Assembly: GCA_963665705.1 (NCBI GenBank)
Contig: OY762448.1
Span: 1,798,001-1,862,000, forward strand
Source: Saccharicrinis sp963665705
Lineage (GTDB): Bacteria > Bacteroidota > Bacteroidia > Bacteroidales > Marinilabiliaceae
Direction of reading: 5' to 3'
Length of the DNA stretch: 64,000 nt
Every line of letters begins with the position of its first letter. Position 1 is the stretch's first letter. This document shows, one piece after another, positions 53,451-61,810 of this stretch. The translations under genes were made by a program, and so were the position numbers. Below the pieces are notes generated by a model. That model was not told where the DNA came from and did not search any database. It was given only the letters and a program-made list of their open reading frames with translations.

Positions 53451-53554
53451 TAAGGATATAGTACCCGAACAATTACCAATCAGAGTCTGATAACCACCCA
53501 AATTATTCCCGATTTAGTGTGCCGGCAGCATCAACTAATTATTATATCTCGTTT

Positions 53555-54235
53555 TTAATTCAACTTTAAAGTTGTTATCATTTCTGAGAAAGTAGTAAAT
53601 AACGGAGCTTCCAGTTGCATTATTTCCATTGAATATGGATGTTTAATCCTTAGTTTTTGAGCATGTAACAGCATGGTGGTCATATTCCATTTCTCTTTAA
53701 ATAAACGGTTCTGTTTATTACAACCATGAGGTCGGTCGCCAATAATTGGAAAGCGTAAATGATTTAAATGCTTCCTTATTTGATGCATCCTACCAGTTTT
53801 AGGATAGGCTTCAATCAAAGAATATCTTGAAGTAGGAAATTTTCCCAAAGGAATATCAAGCTCAGTTTTTTTAAGTGTTTTAAAGGAGGTAAATGCTTCC
53901 TGTACTTTTCCTTTATCATTAGTCAGGGGATGATCTACATCTATATTGTCAGGGAAATATCCACGAACAATAGCTAAATATGTTTTTTGCGTCTTTTGGT
54001 TTTCAAGTTGTATCTGTATTTTATGAGCAGCCTCACTACTGAGCCCAAATAACAATAGTCCAGAAGTTTTACGATCTATGCGGTGAACCGGATATACTTT
54101 TTGCTTGATTTGATCACGTAGTAGTTGCATGGCAAATTCTTCAGCATCGGCAGCTATAGCACTGCGATGCACTAGTAATCCATGTGGCTTATTAATCACC
54201 ACCATAAATTCATCCTGATATATTATTTGAAGCAT
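53555..54235 (-). CDS. truC: RluA/TruC-type pseudouridine synthase
   Basis: This 226-residue enzyme isomerises uridine to pseudouridine. The catalytic motif HRIDRKTSGLLLFG (Asp at about residue 53) and the INKPHGLLVHRS start are those of the RluA superfamily. The short length without an S4 domain and the LIEAYPKTGRMHQIRKHLNHLRFPIIGDRPHG segment fit TruC, which modifies tRNA position 65. Assignment to TruC rather than another RluA-type enzyme is an inference. It is transcribed leftward, downstream of the desaturase gene. Confidence 0.82.
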   Translation of the reverse strand: MLQIIYQDEFMVVINKPHGLLVHRSAIAADAEEFAMQLLRDQIKQKVYPVHRIDRKTSGLLLFGLSSEAAHKIQIQLENQKTQKTYLAIVRGYFPDNIDVDHPLTNDKGKVQEAFTSFKTLKKTELDIPLGKFPTSRYSLIEAYPKTGRMHQIRKHLNHLRFPIIGDRPHGCNKQNRLFKEKWNMTTMLLHAQKLRIKHPYSMEIMQLEAPLFTTFSEMITTLKLN

Positions 54236-54328
54236 TCGGCTTATTAAATGTATTTTTTAATTGGCCCCAAAGGTAAAAACTTTGCCATAATTATATCAAG
54301 ATAAATCTATATAGGCTGTACCTGACCA

Positions 54329-55336
54329 CTAATTATTATATGCGATCTCTTTAAAATCTATTAAACGCTGTCTCTTTTCGTCCCATAAGTGTAGTTTCAT
54401 GGACTTTAATGCTGTAAAAAAGGTAATAGGTTTTATCTGTTGAAATAACTCATTCTCTTTATGACATTTAGGTAAATTATAAAAAGGAATTATTGGAGAT
54501 AAATGATGGATATGGTGGAAACCAATATTTCCGGTAAACCATTGCAATAATATAGGAAGTTTAAAATATGAGGATCCCTCCAAAGCCATTGTTTTATAAT
54601 CCCAATTGGTTGCTTTTGTCCATACTACTCCTTCAAATTGATGTTGTACATAAAACAGCCATATTCCGTGACTGGTTGCAATGTATAGTACTGGTAGTTG
54701 AATCAATAAGTAGGTTTTCCAACCTAATAACCAAACGAGGCCACCAACCAATACGACTAATGCCAAATTCGTGAAATGCACATATTTTTTAGTCTTTTTA
54801 GGTAGGCGTTTTACTGTAAAACGATTTTGTAATCCGAAATGTAGCAAAGGTGCAATTCCGAATAAAAAAATAGGGTGTCGGTAGATTCTATACCTGAATC
54901 TTCTCCATTTTGATAAGCTTAAATATTCTTTTACCGTTAATGTTTTTACATCACCTACGCCTCGCTCATCTAAATTTCCAACAGTATTATGGTGAATTAA
55001 ATGATCGTTTTGCCAACGGTGAAAAGGTGTAAATGCAAACAATCCCATAAATATACCTACATATTTATTGTATTTCCTCTTTTTAAAAAAGGAACCATGC
55101 ACGCAGTCGTGAAAAATAATGAATATGCGTATTAAGAAACCTGCTGCAAAAACAGAAAGTAAAAGTGTTATCCAATATGAAATTTCAATGCTCTTAACCA
55201 TTAAAAACCATAATACAACATAGGGTATAAATGAATTAATTATTTGCCAAACGCTCTTGGGAATAGATGGTTTATTGTATTTTGAAATGATTTCAATCCA
55301 ATTGGGTAATTTTGAGTTTCCTTTTTTTTGTTCCAT
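54329..55336 (-). CDS. membrane fatty-acid desaturase
   Basis: This 335-residue membrane protein has the three histidine boxes of di-iron desaturases: HDCVHGSFF (about residue 74), NDHLIHHNTVG (about 109) and the C-terminal GFHHIHHLSP (about 274). Hydrophobic helices occur at about 30-70 and 185-225. The pattern is that of acyl-lipid desaturases with HxxxH, HxxHH and HxxHH boxes. It would introduce double bases into membrane lipids, for example at low temperature. The regiospecificity is unknown. Confidence 0.9.
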   Translation of the reverse strand: MEQKKGNSKLPNWIEIISKYNKPSIPKSVWQIINSFIPYVVLWFLMVKSIEISYWITLLLSVFAAGFLIRIFIIFHDCVHGSFFKKRKYNKYVGIFMGLFAFTPFHRWQNDHLIHHNTVGNLDERGVGDVKTLTVKEYLSLSKWRRFRYRIYRHPIFLFGIAPLLHFGLQNRFTVKRLPKKTKKYVHFTNLALVVLVGGLVWLLGWKTYLLIQLPVLYIATSHGIWLFYVQHQFEGVVWTKATNWDYKTMALEGSSYFKLPILLQWFTGNIGFHHIHHLSPIIPFYNLPKCHKENELFQQIKPITFFTALKSMKLHLWDEKRQRLIDFKEIAYNN

Positions 55337-55697
55337 GATCTTGTTTTGTCAAAAATATCTGACTTTAATGTTTTGTACTGATAATTTATTAAAGTGTTCT
55401 TACCATGTTGTAAAAGTAATATAATAATATAAGACCTCAATATCCTAAATGAAAAATCAATTATTTAAATGTTATGTTCAAATTCAATAAGGATAAAACA
55501 GAATACGTCTATTGTTTTTAATAGCTTAATTTGAAATTGATAGGAGAGGGGGTAGCGTTAAAATGTTTTTGCAGGGTAGGAGTTAACCTTATATATTATC
55601 ATTTTTTTGTCAGAAATAATGAAAATTTGAGTTTGTATCGTTCTGGTAAATGAAAGTGTTTTAAAATTATTCACTGGTAATTATTTAGCGTAGAGCC

Positions 55698-55907
55698 TTA
55701 TACAAACACTTCCTCTATTTCACGAACTGAGCACCCTTTTTTGCGAACTCTTGCTTTGAGAATATCTCCTGCTGAAATACTTTCCACTTGAACGATATGT
55801 GCTTCAACTGCTCTTAGTTCCCCTTTTTCATTTTGAAATACCATAAATTTTTTTTCTTCCAGCCAGCTTTCTTTTAAAAAAGTCAATATTTCTAACTCTA
55901 TTTTCAT
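55698..55907 (-). CDS. small hypothetical protein
   Basis: This 69-residue soluble protein (MKIELEILTFLKESWLEEKK at the start; SAGDILKARVRKKGCSVREIEEVF near the end) has a mixed alpha/beta pattern and one Cys. I do not recognise a family. The start is supported by an ATG with A-rich sequence before it, and the codon pattern looks like real coding sequence. No neighbours lie close enough to suggest a role. Confidence 0.5.
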   Translation of the reverse strand: MKIELEILTFLKESWLEEKKFMVFQNEKGELRAVEAHIVQVESISAGDILKARVRKKGCSVREIEEVFV

Positions 55908-56219
55908 AGTAATGAAATGATTTTATTGTTTCAATGTGTATGGTGAAATTTTTATATACATAAATTGCACCATTTATAATAGGTTTGAGTAAAGTGTCAG
56001 ATTATTAAAATGTTATAAATTAATATTAGAGTAAGTGTTTACCAAAATGTAGGTTTTTTGCAGGAGGTGTAAACGAAAATGTAGTTTAAGATGATTTATA
56101 ATTCCGGCATGAGATTATTTTATGTTTTAAAACTATGTGTATTTAATAAAGTTTAAGATAATAAACCAACTCATTTAGTATCAAAACTATAATTTTGAGA
56201 TCTTAAAAAAAGTTTAATT
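55908..56219. other. 312-bp intergenic region
   Basis: It lies between the small leftward gene and the rightward M24 peptidase. An imperfect inverted repeat (TGGTG at 55941 with CACCA at 55968, AT-rich centre) is the only structure noticed. No gene or exact -7 box was found. Confidence 0.4.
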
Positions 56220-57413
56220 ATGACAGATATAATACCAGCTTCAGAGTTAAAATTAAGAAGAGATCGTTTTTGTCAAATTATGGATCAGCAACATCCAGAT
56301 TGGCAGATGGCCGCAGTTTTTAGTAAAATAAATTTACTGTATTTCGCAGGCTCAATGGCTGATGGAGTTTTGATTATTGAACGAGGTAAAGACGCTATTC
56401 TTTGGGCCAGAAAGAGTTATGAAAGAACTTCAATGGAGTCTGAGTTTGAGAATATTAAGTCAATTGGCAGTTTTCGCGATGCAGCTGAAAATTATAGTGC
56501 TCTTCCTAAGCAGGTTTATTTAGAAACTGAATTTGTGCCTCTTGCAGCGTATAAACGTTTTCAGAAGCATTTTCCTTTTGAATGGTATCAATCCTTAGAT
56601 ATGCAAATAGCACAGACCCGTGCTGTGAAAAGCTCTTGGGAGATTAAGCATATGGAGGAAGCAGGCGCTATTCATCGTCGTGTATTGGAAGATATTGTTC
56701 CTACAATGTTAAGAGAAGGAATGACAGAAACAGACCTGGCTGCAGAGTTGTATCAGGTTATGGTTAAGGAGGGGCATCATGGTACTGCACGATTTGCAAT
56801 GCATGATACAGAAATTGTGGTGGCTCAACTAGGCTTTGGAGATAGTTCTTTATATCCTACCAATTTCGATGGTCCGGGAGGAAACAGAGGTTTAGGTGCT
56901 GCAGTCCCAAGTTTGGGGAATCGTTATCGTAAGCTTAATAAAGGCGATTTAGTGTTTGTAGATATGGGCTTAGGTGTAAATGGTTACCACTCTGATAAAA
57001 CAATGACTTATATGTTTGGAGAATCTTTACCTGATGAAGTAATTGCAATTCATAAACAGTGTGTAGATATTCAAGATAAGGTAGCAGAAATGCTTAAGCC
57101 AGGTAATGTACCAGAAGATATATATGAATCTATAATGAATGATTTAAGTCCTGAATTTCAACAGAATTTTATGGGATTTGGAAATCGTCAGGTGAAGTTT
57201 ATTGGTCATGGAATTGGCTTAACAGTTGATGAATTGCCTGTGTTAGCTAAAGGATTTAAAGAGCCATTAGTTGAGAACATGGTATTTGCAGTAGAACCTA
57301 AAAAAGGTATCGAAGGCGTTGGAATGGTGGGGATAGAAAATACATTTATTGTTACTCCTGATGGAGGTCGTTCAATAACAGGTAATAATCCCGGGTTGAT
57401 ATTAGTTAAGTAG
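56220..57413 (+). CDS. M24-family Xaa-Pro aminopeptidase
   Basis: This 397-residue enzyme has an N-terminal creatinase-like domain (residues 1-140; AAVFSKINLLYFAGSMADGVLI) and a pita-bread catalytic domain. The five metal ligands are visible: two Asp in LVFVDMGLGVNGYHSDKTM, His in GHGIGLTVDELP, and two Glu in FAVEPKKGIEGVGMVGIENTF. It should remove N-terminal residues before proline and appears cytoplasmic. A strong terminator follows, so it is monocistronic. Confidence 0.9.
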   Translation: MTDIIPASELKLRRDRFCQIMDQQHPDWQMAAVFSKINLLYFAGSMADGVLIIERGKDAILWARKSYERTSMESEFENIKSIGSFRDAAENYSALPKQVYLETEFVPLAAYKRFQKHFPFEWYQSLDMQIAQTRAVKSSWEIKHMEEAGAIHRRVLEDIVPTMLREGMTETDLAAELYQVMVKEGHHGTARFAMHDTEIVVAQLGFGDSSLYPTNFDGPGGNRGLGAAVPSLGNRYRKLNKGDLVFVDMGLGVNGYHSDKTMTYMFGESLPDEVIAIHKQCVDIQDKVAEMLKPGNVPEDIYESIMNDLSPEFQQNFMGFGNRQVKFIGHGIGLTVDELPVLAKGFKEPLVENMVFAVEPKKGIEGVGMVGIENTFIVTPDGGRSITGNNPGLILVK

Positions 57414-57447
57414 AATTGATTTTGATCATAAAATATTAGTGTTTATT

Positions 57448-57492
57448 AAAGAGTTGCAATTATGAGATTAAGTTGCAACTCTTTTTTTTTAT
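57448..57492 (+). terminator. terminator of the M24 peptidase gene
   Basis: A perfect 12-bp stem AAAGAGTTGCAA / TTGCAACTCTTT (57448-57459 with 57473-57484) is followed by a long T-run. Confidence 0.88.
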
Positions 57493-57646
57493 TTTTTTTT
57501 CATTTTATGTTTATTACTGTTTGGGATTGGATATTTTTAGGTGCCATATAATATGTTAAGATTAGCTGAAAATAGTGTTAAGTCAAGCTGGTTTATAATT
57601 TACAATTCCTTAACTATTACTTAGTTTACGTGACGACCAGTTGGTC

Positions 57647-57654
57647 TATTTTTG
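57647..57654 (+). promoter_or_regulatory. -7 box TATTTTTG upstream of the secreted nuclease
   Basis: Exact TAnnTTTG match 25 bases before the start codon, with a -33-like TTTACG about 17 bases further upstream. Confidence 0.5.
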
Positions 57655-57678
57655 TGCTTTATTATAAAAATATAAAGT

Positions 57679-59643
57679 ATGAAAAGACTGTTACTATTCA
57701 ATTTATTTGTTGCGTTTGTTTCATTAATAAATGCTCAGGTTATTATTAATGAAGTAGATGCTGATACTCCTGGTTATGATACAATGGAGTTTATTGAACT
57801 AAAAACTTCCTCAGCAAATATGGCGCTGGATAACTATGTTTTAGTGCTGTTTAATGGAAGTAATGATGCATCGTATTTAAGTATTGTTTTAGATGGTTAT
57901 ACAAGTGATGCTAATGGCATATTTCTATTAGGTACATCTACTGTTACTCCCAGCCCGGATTTTATTTTTTCAAGTGCACAGAATAATATTCAAAATGGGG
58001 CTGATGCAGTTGCTATTTACTATGCTAATGCAAGTGATTTCCCTTATGGAACAGCGGTAACTTCAAATAATTTAATTGATGCCCTTGTTTATGATACTAA
58101 TGATAGTGATGATTCCGGTTTACTTACGGGTTTAGGTCAGACTGTTCAATACAATGAAGATGGAAATGGTGATAAAGATAATGAATCTATATTAAGACAA
58201 TCAGATGGTTCGTTTATAAGCGGAACTCCTACTGTAGGAATGCTTAATGATGGCTCTGGAATTCAAACTACAACCATTACAATTTCAACAACTCAATCGA
58301 GTTATGCAGAGGGGGATGTTTTTGATATTACATTTACAGCATCCGATGCTGTTGAAAGTGATTTGGCGATAAATTTTACCATAGAAAATGGCTCTTTTGA
58401 TTCAAATGATTTTTCAGGTAATCTTACCGTAACTATTTTAAATGGAGAAACTAGTTCTTCAACAGAAATTTCAATTGTAGATGATGCGGATGATGAGGGA
58501 GATGAGACTGCATTAGTAGTGTTCGTTGATCTTGATGAAAACTACGAGGCTTATAATGATAATTATAGCTTTACTATTGAAGATGATGATTATGCAGTGA
58601 GTGATTATGGCACTCCTTTGAATCCGAGCTATGATAAAGTAAGTTCAACAGCTCCGGAAGGCTATTACGATGGTTTAAATGGATTGTCAGGACAGAATTT
58701 AAAAAATGCGATCACGGACCTGATTGCTGATGCTAGTGAAGTAAGAGCTCAAACTTATGGTGATGTTTGGGATATGCTAAAAGAGGCAGATGTAAATCCT
58801 GAAAATAACAATCAGGTTTGGCTATTGTATACTGAACAAGGCCGAAATAAGTCTGACCAACAAGGATCAGGTACAAGTGTAGGTAAATGGAACAGAGAAC
58901 ATATTTATCCACAATCGCGCGGTGGATTTTCAGATGGTACTTCTACTTCAGCCGATGGTATGGATGTTTATATGACAACAGATGCATCTCATACAGAACA
59001 TGCTCATGGTGACGCCCATGGCTTACGCCCAGCAGATTCTTCAGAAAATTCAAGTAGAAGCAATAGTGATTACGGAGAAGAGTATGATGGACCTGATGGC
59101 AATGAAGGTAGTTGGCAAGGTGATGTGGCCCGGAGTTTATTTTTCATGGCTCTTCGGTATGATGCTTTAGGACTTGTGGAAGGAAATCCGGATAATTCAA
59201 CAGTAGGATCACTTGGCGATTTAACTTATCTGTTAGCGTGGAATGAATCGGATATTCCTGATGACTATGAAATGCATAGAAATAATGTAATATATAAGTG
59301 GCAGCATAATCGAAATCCGTTTATTGATATGCCTGAATTAGTTGATTATGTTTATGGTAGCAAGCAAAATCAAGTTTTTTCTATAAGCACCGATGTGAAT
59401 GATGAGGTGTCATTATCTAATTCAGGATATGTATTTTTCAATTCGGGTTCTCAGTGTTTGGTTTTTCAAAATATTGATGTAAATGCCGAAGTAAAGTTGT
59501 ATAACATTAATGGAAGCCTGATTAAAAATATAGTTTATAAAGGAGAACCGGTAAATATGTCTAACATAAGTAAAGGTATTTATATATATGTAATAAAGAC
59601 AGATACAGATGTTTTGACTGGAAAAATAAATAAAATTTTTTAA
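57679..59643 (+). CDS. T9SS-exported endonuclease I with lamin-tail and Calx-beta domains
   Basis: This 654-residue protein has a signal peptide (LLLFNLFVAFVSLINAQ). A lamin-tail-like domain follows (about 20-190; INEVDADTPGYDTMEFIEL). Next comes a Calx-beta-like domain (about 195-305; DDADDEGDETALVVFVDLDE) and an endonuclease I domain with WNREHIYPQSRGGF, DAHGLRPAD and GDVARSLFFMALRY (about 320-555). A C-terminal type IX secretion sorting domain ends it (LYNINGSLIKNIVYKG, MSNISKGIYIYVIKT). It is probably secreted or surface-bound and degrades extracellular DNA for nutrients or biofilm turnover. Confidence 0.92.
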   Translation: MKRLLLFNLFVAFVSLINAQVIINEVDADTPGYDTMEFIELKTSSANMALDNYVLVLFNGSNDASYLSIVLDGYTSDANGIFLLGTSTVTPSPDFIFSSAQNNIQNGADAVAIYYANASDFPYGTAVTSNNLIDALVYDTNDSDDSGLLTGLGQTVQYNEDGNGDKDNESILRQSDGSFISGTPTVGMLNDGSGIQTTTITISTTQSSYAEGDVFDITFTASDAVESDLAINFTIENGSFDSNDFSGNLTVTILNGETSSSTEISIVDDADDEGDETALVVFVDLDENYEAYNDNYSFTIEDDDYAVSDYGTPLNPSYDKVSSTAPEGYYDGLNGLSGQNLKNAITDLIADASEVRAQTYGDVWDMLKEADVNPENNNQVWLLYTEQGRNKSDQQGSGTSVGKWNREHIYPQSRGGFSDGTSTSADGMDVYMTTDASHTEHAHGDAHGLRPADSSENSSRSNSDYGEEYDGPDGNEGSWQGDVARSLFFMALRYDALGLVEGNPDNSTVGSLGDLTYLLAWNESDIPDDYEMHRNNVIYKWQHNRNPFIDMPELVDYVYGSKQNQVFSISTDVNDEVSLSNSGYVFFNSGSQCLVFQNIDVNAEVKLYNINGSLIKNIVYKGEPVNMSNISKGIYIYVIKTDTDVLTGKINKIF

Positions 59644-59777
59644 TGTTAAAAAGATGAGTCTAGTTGGTAGTTTTATTGTAAATTGGTTAGTTTGCAAAGC
59701 ATAAGGGATTTTGGTTCAAAATAGATTGGATAAAATTGTTAAATAGCGAAAAAAATATAATATTTTATCCTTGTTTA

Positions 59778-59809
59778 TTTGTTATTTACGATAAAATTAC
59801 CGTATTTTG
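59778..59809 (+). promoter_or_regulatory. promoter of the rpmB operon
   Basis: A -33 TTTG (59778-59781), a 21-base spacer and a -7-like TATTTTG (59803-59809, one base shorter than TAnnTTTG) lie 40 bases before rpmB. Confidence 0.5.
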
Positions 59810-59849
59810 CGCTCTGTTTGAAAAATGTATCCGAAAAAACGATTGAAAA

Positions 59850-60092
59850 ATGTCAAGAGTTTGTCAAATAACTGGAAAAAGGTTCATGGTTGGGAACAAT
59901 GTATCTCACTCTAAAAGAAGAACCAAAAGAAGATTCGATGTGAATCTATTTAAAAAGCGTTTCTTTCTTGTAGAGGAGGAGCGTTGGATTGATCTTAGGG
60001 TTTCAGCTTCTGGGCTTAGAATGATCAACAAAGTTGGTTTATTAGCTGCTTTGAAAACCGCTCAGGAAAAAGGTTATATAACTAAATTTTAA
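59850..60092 (+). CDS. rpmB: ribosomal protein bL28
   Basis: 80 residues, beginning MSRVCQITGKRFMVGNNVSHSK and containing KRRFDVNLFKKRFF and RVSASGLRMINKVGL, the standard bL28 sequence. First gene of the rpmB-rpmG-DUF4295 cluster; 13 bases precede rpmG. Confidence 0.98.
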   Translation: MSRVCQITGKRFMVGNNVSHSKRRTKRRFDVNLFKKRFFLVEEERWIDLRVSASGLRMINKVGLLAALKTAQEKGYITKF

Positions 60093-60105
60093 GGGGGTTT
60101 AAAAG

Positions 60106-60294
60106 ATGGCTAAGAAAGCAAAAGGAAATAGAGTTCAAGTAATTCTTGAATGTACTGAGCACAAAGAGAGTGGAATGGCTGGAACAAGCAGATATATCAC
60201 TGTTAAAAACAGAAAAAACACTCCGGATAGAATGGAACTAAAAAAGTATAACCCTATTTTGAAGCGTTATACTATTCATAGAGAAATTAAATAA
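60106..60294 (+). CDS. rpmG: ribosomal protein bL33
   Basis: 62 residues with the bL33 pattern (VQVILECTEHKESG, RYITVKNRKNTPDRMELKKYNP). The four zinc-binding cysteines of some L33 forms are absent (only one Cys), so this is the zinc-free type. It is 11 bases from the next small gene. Confidence 0.97.
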   Translation: MAKKAKGNRVQVILECTEHKESGMAGTSRYITVKNRKNTPDRMELKKYNPILKRYTIHREIK

Positions 60295-60305
60295 ATCTTT
60301 GAATT

Positions 60306-60458
60306 ATGGCTAAGAAAGCGGTAGCAACACTACAAAAGGGAGGCGGAAAAGGTCACTCAAAAGTGATCAAAATGGTTAAATCGCCTAAAACTGGTGCATA
60401 CTCTTTTAAAGAAGAGATTGTAACCAATGAAGAAGTGAAAGATTTTTTCAAGAAATAA
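60306..60458 (+). CDS. DUF4295 small basic protein
   Basis: A 50-residue lysine-rich protein (MAKKAVATLQKGGGKGHSKV at the start; KSPKTGAYSFKEEIV in the middle). Proteins of this family are found right after rpmG in Bacteroidetes and are suspected to be ribosome-associated, with no proven role. The start has AAATCTTTGAATT before the ATG, and the neighbourhood is conserved, which supports a real gene despite its small size. Confidence 0.88.
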   Translation: MAKKAVATLQKGGGKGHSKVIKMVKSPKTGAYSFKEEIVTNEEVKDFFKK

Positions 60459-60484
60459 TTTTGCATTGCAAAAGACTTTTTATC

Positions 60485-60521
60485 AAAAAAGCTTCCTTTA
60501 GTTTTAAAGGAGGCTTTTTTG
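60485..60521 (+). terminator. terminator of the rpmB-rpmG-DUF4295 operon
   Basis: A stem of about 13 bp with one G-U pair (60488-60500 with 60505-60517) and A-run/T-run flanks, 27 bases after the DUF4295 stop. It separates the ribosomal genes from ftsY. Confidence 0.8.
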
Positions 60522-60734
60522 TGTTAACAACAATAGCTTAGTTTGTTATTTTTTATATATTTATCTCATTCATTCAGCAGTAGATTGATTAGTTAATAAT
60601 AATCTGAATTTTATGTCATTTGATATGGTTTAAATTTTGTTCAGATTAATAGTTAAGTTTGAAGTCCCACTTCAATATTTAATGTTTTCTATTCTCTATT
60701 GTCTCAAAATCTAATATTCTACTATAATTAAGAT

Positions 60735-61685
60735 ATGGGATTATTTGGAAGTTTTACTAAAGAAAAAAAAGAAAGCCTGGACAAAGGGTTAGCAAAAACG
60801 AAAGAAAGTGTTTTTAAGAAGCTGACTCGAGCCGTTGCGGGGCGTTCAAAAGTTGATGATGTTGTTCTTGATGAACTTGAAGAAGTATTAATCTCCTCAG
60901 ATGTTGGTGTAGATACTACTTTGAAAATTATTGAAAGAATAGAAGAGCGTGTTGCAAAAGATAAGTTTTTAAGTACTTCTGAATTAAATAGAATCTTAAA
61001 AGAAGAGATTGTTGATCTTTTATCTGAGAATGAACTTGCGGGTGAGGGTGATTTTGAACTTCCAAAGAGTGATGAGCCATATGTAATTATGGTGGTAGGT
61101 GTTAATGGTGTTGGTAAAACAACAACTATAGGTAAGTTAGCACATAAATTTAAGGCTGCTGGTAAAAAGGTGGTTCTGGGAGCTGCAGATACATTTAGAG
61201 CGGCTGCTATTGAGCAGTTACAAGTTTGGGCAGATAGAGTAGATGTTCCTTTGGTAAAACAAAATATGGGTTCGGATCCGGCTTCTGTTGCTTTTGATAC
61301 TTTATCTTCTGCTAAATCTCAGGGTGCTGATGTGGTGATTATTGATACGGCTGGTCGTTTGCATAATAAGGTTAACTTAATGAATGAGTTGACTAAAGTG
61401 AAAAAAGTAATGCAAAAAGTAGTGCCTAATACTCCTAATGAGATTATTTTGGTATTGGATGGTTCAACCGGACAAAATGCCTTTGAGCAAGCTAAGGAGT
61501 TTACTAAAGCTACAGAGGTTAACGCTTTGGTAATCACAAAATTAGATGGTACTGCAAAAGGTGGTGTGGTGATTGGAGTTTCTGATCAATTCCAGATTCC
61601 TGTAAAATATATTGGAATAGGTGAAGGGATGGATGATTTGCAGGTGTTTAATCGTACGGAATTTGTTGATTCCTTATTTAATTAG
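60735..61685 (+). CDS. ftsY: signal recognition particle receptor FtsY
   Basis: This 316-residue GTPase receives SRP-bound ribosomes at the membrane. It has the four-helix N domain, then the G domain with GVNGVGKTTTIGKLA (P-loop), AADTFRAAAIEQL (closing loop), DTAGRLHNKVNLMNEL and TKLDGTAKGG. It has no long acidic A domain, as is usual in Bacteroidetes. It lies between the DUF4295 operon and rimO, the conserved order in this phylum. Confidence 0.97.
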   Translation: MGLFGSFTKEKKESLDKGLAKTKESVFKKLTRAVAGRSKVDDVVLDELEEVLISSDVGVDTTLKIIERIEERVAKDKFLSTSELNRILKEEIVDLLSENELAGEGDFELPKSDEPYVIMVVGVNGVGKTTTIGKLAHKFKAAGKKVVLGAADTFRAAAIEQLQVWADRVDVPLVKQNMGSDPASVAFDTLSSAKSQGADVVIIDTAGRLHNKVNLMNELTKVKKVMQKVVPNTPNEIILVLDGSTGQNAFEQAKEFTKATEVNALVITKLDGTAKGGVVIGVSDQFQIPVKYIGIGEGMDDLQVFNRTEFVDSLFN

Positions 61686-61709
61686 TACAAATTTATAGAA
61701 CAATATATT

Positions 61710-61746
61710 GGGCTACCTGTTTACAGGGTGGCCTTTTGTTTTTTTA
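61710..61746 (+). terminator. terminator after ftsY
   Basis: A GGCTACC / GGTGGCC-type stem (about 61711-61717 with 61727-61733, G-U pairs) is followed by TTTTGTTTTTTT. Confidence 0.7.
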
Positions 61747-61810
61747 GATTATAGATCATATGATATAAGAAAAAGGTTGGTGAAGAATATCTATAGTCTC
61801 TAAAGTATAT

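Larger units (their letters stand above)
52854..53554. other. non-coding stretch after the toxin gene
   Basis: These 700 bases hold no gene. They contain, in order: a partial A motif (52903-52930), module B2, module A2, a perfect terminator (53163-53196), an AATTATTC-rich, G-poor segment (53275-53350) and a G-run cluster (53355-53450). Confidence 0.65.
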
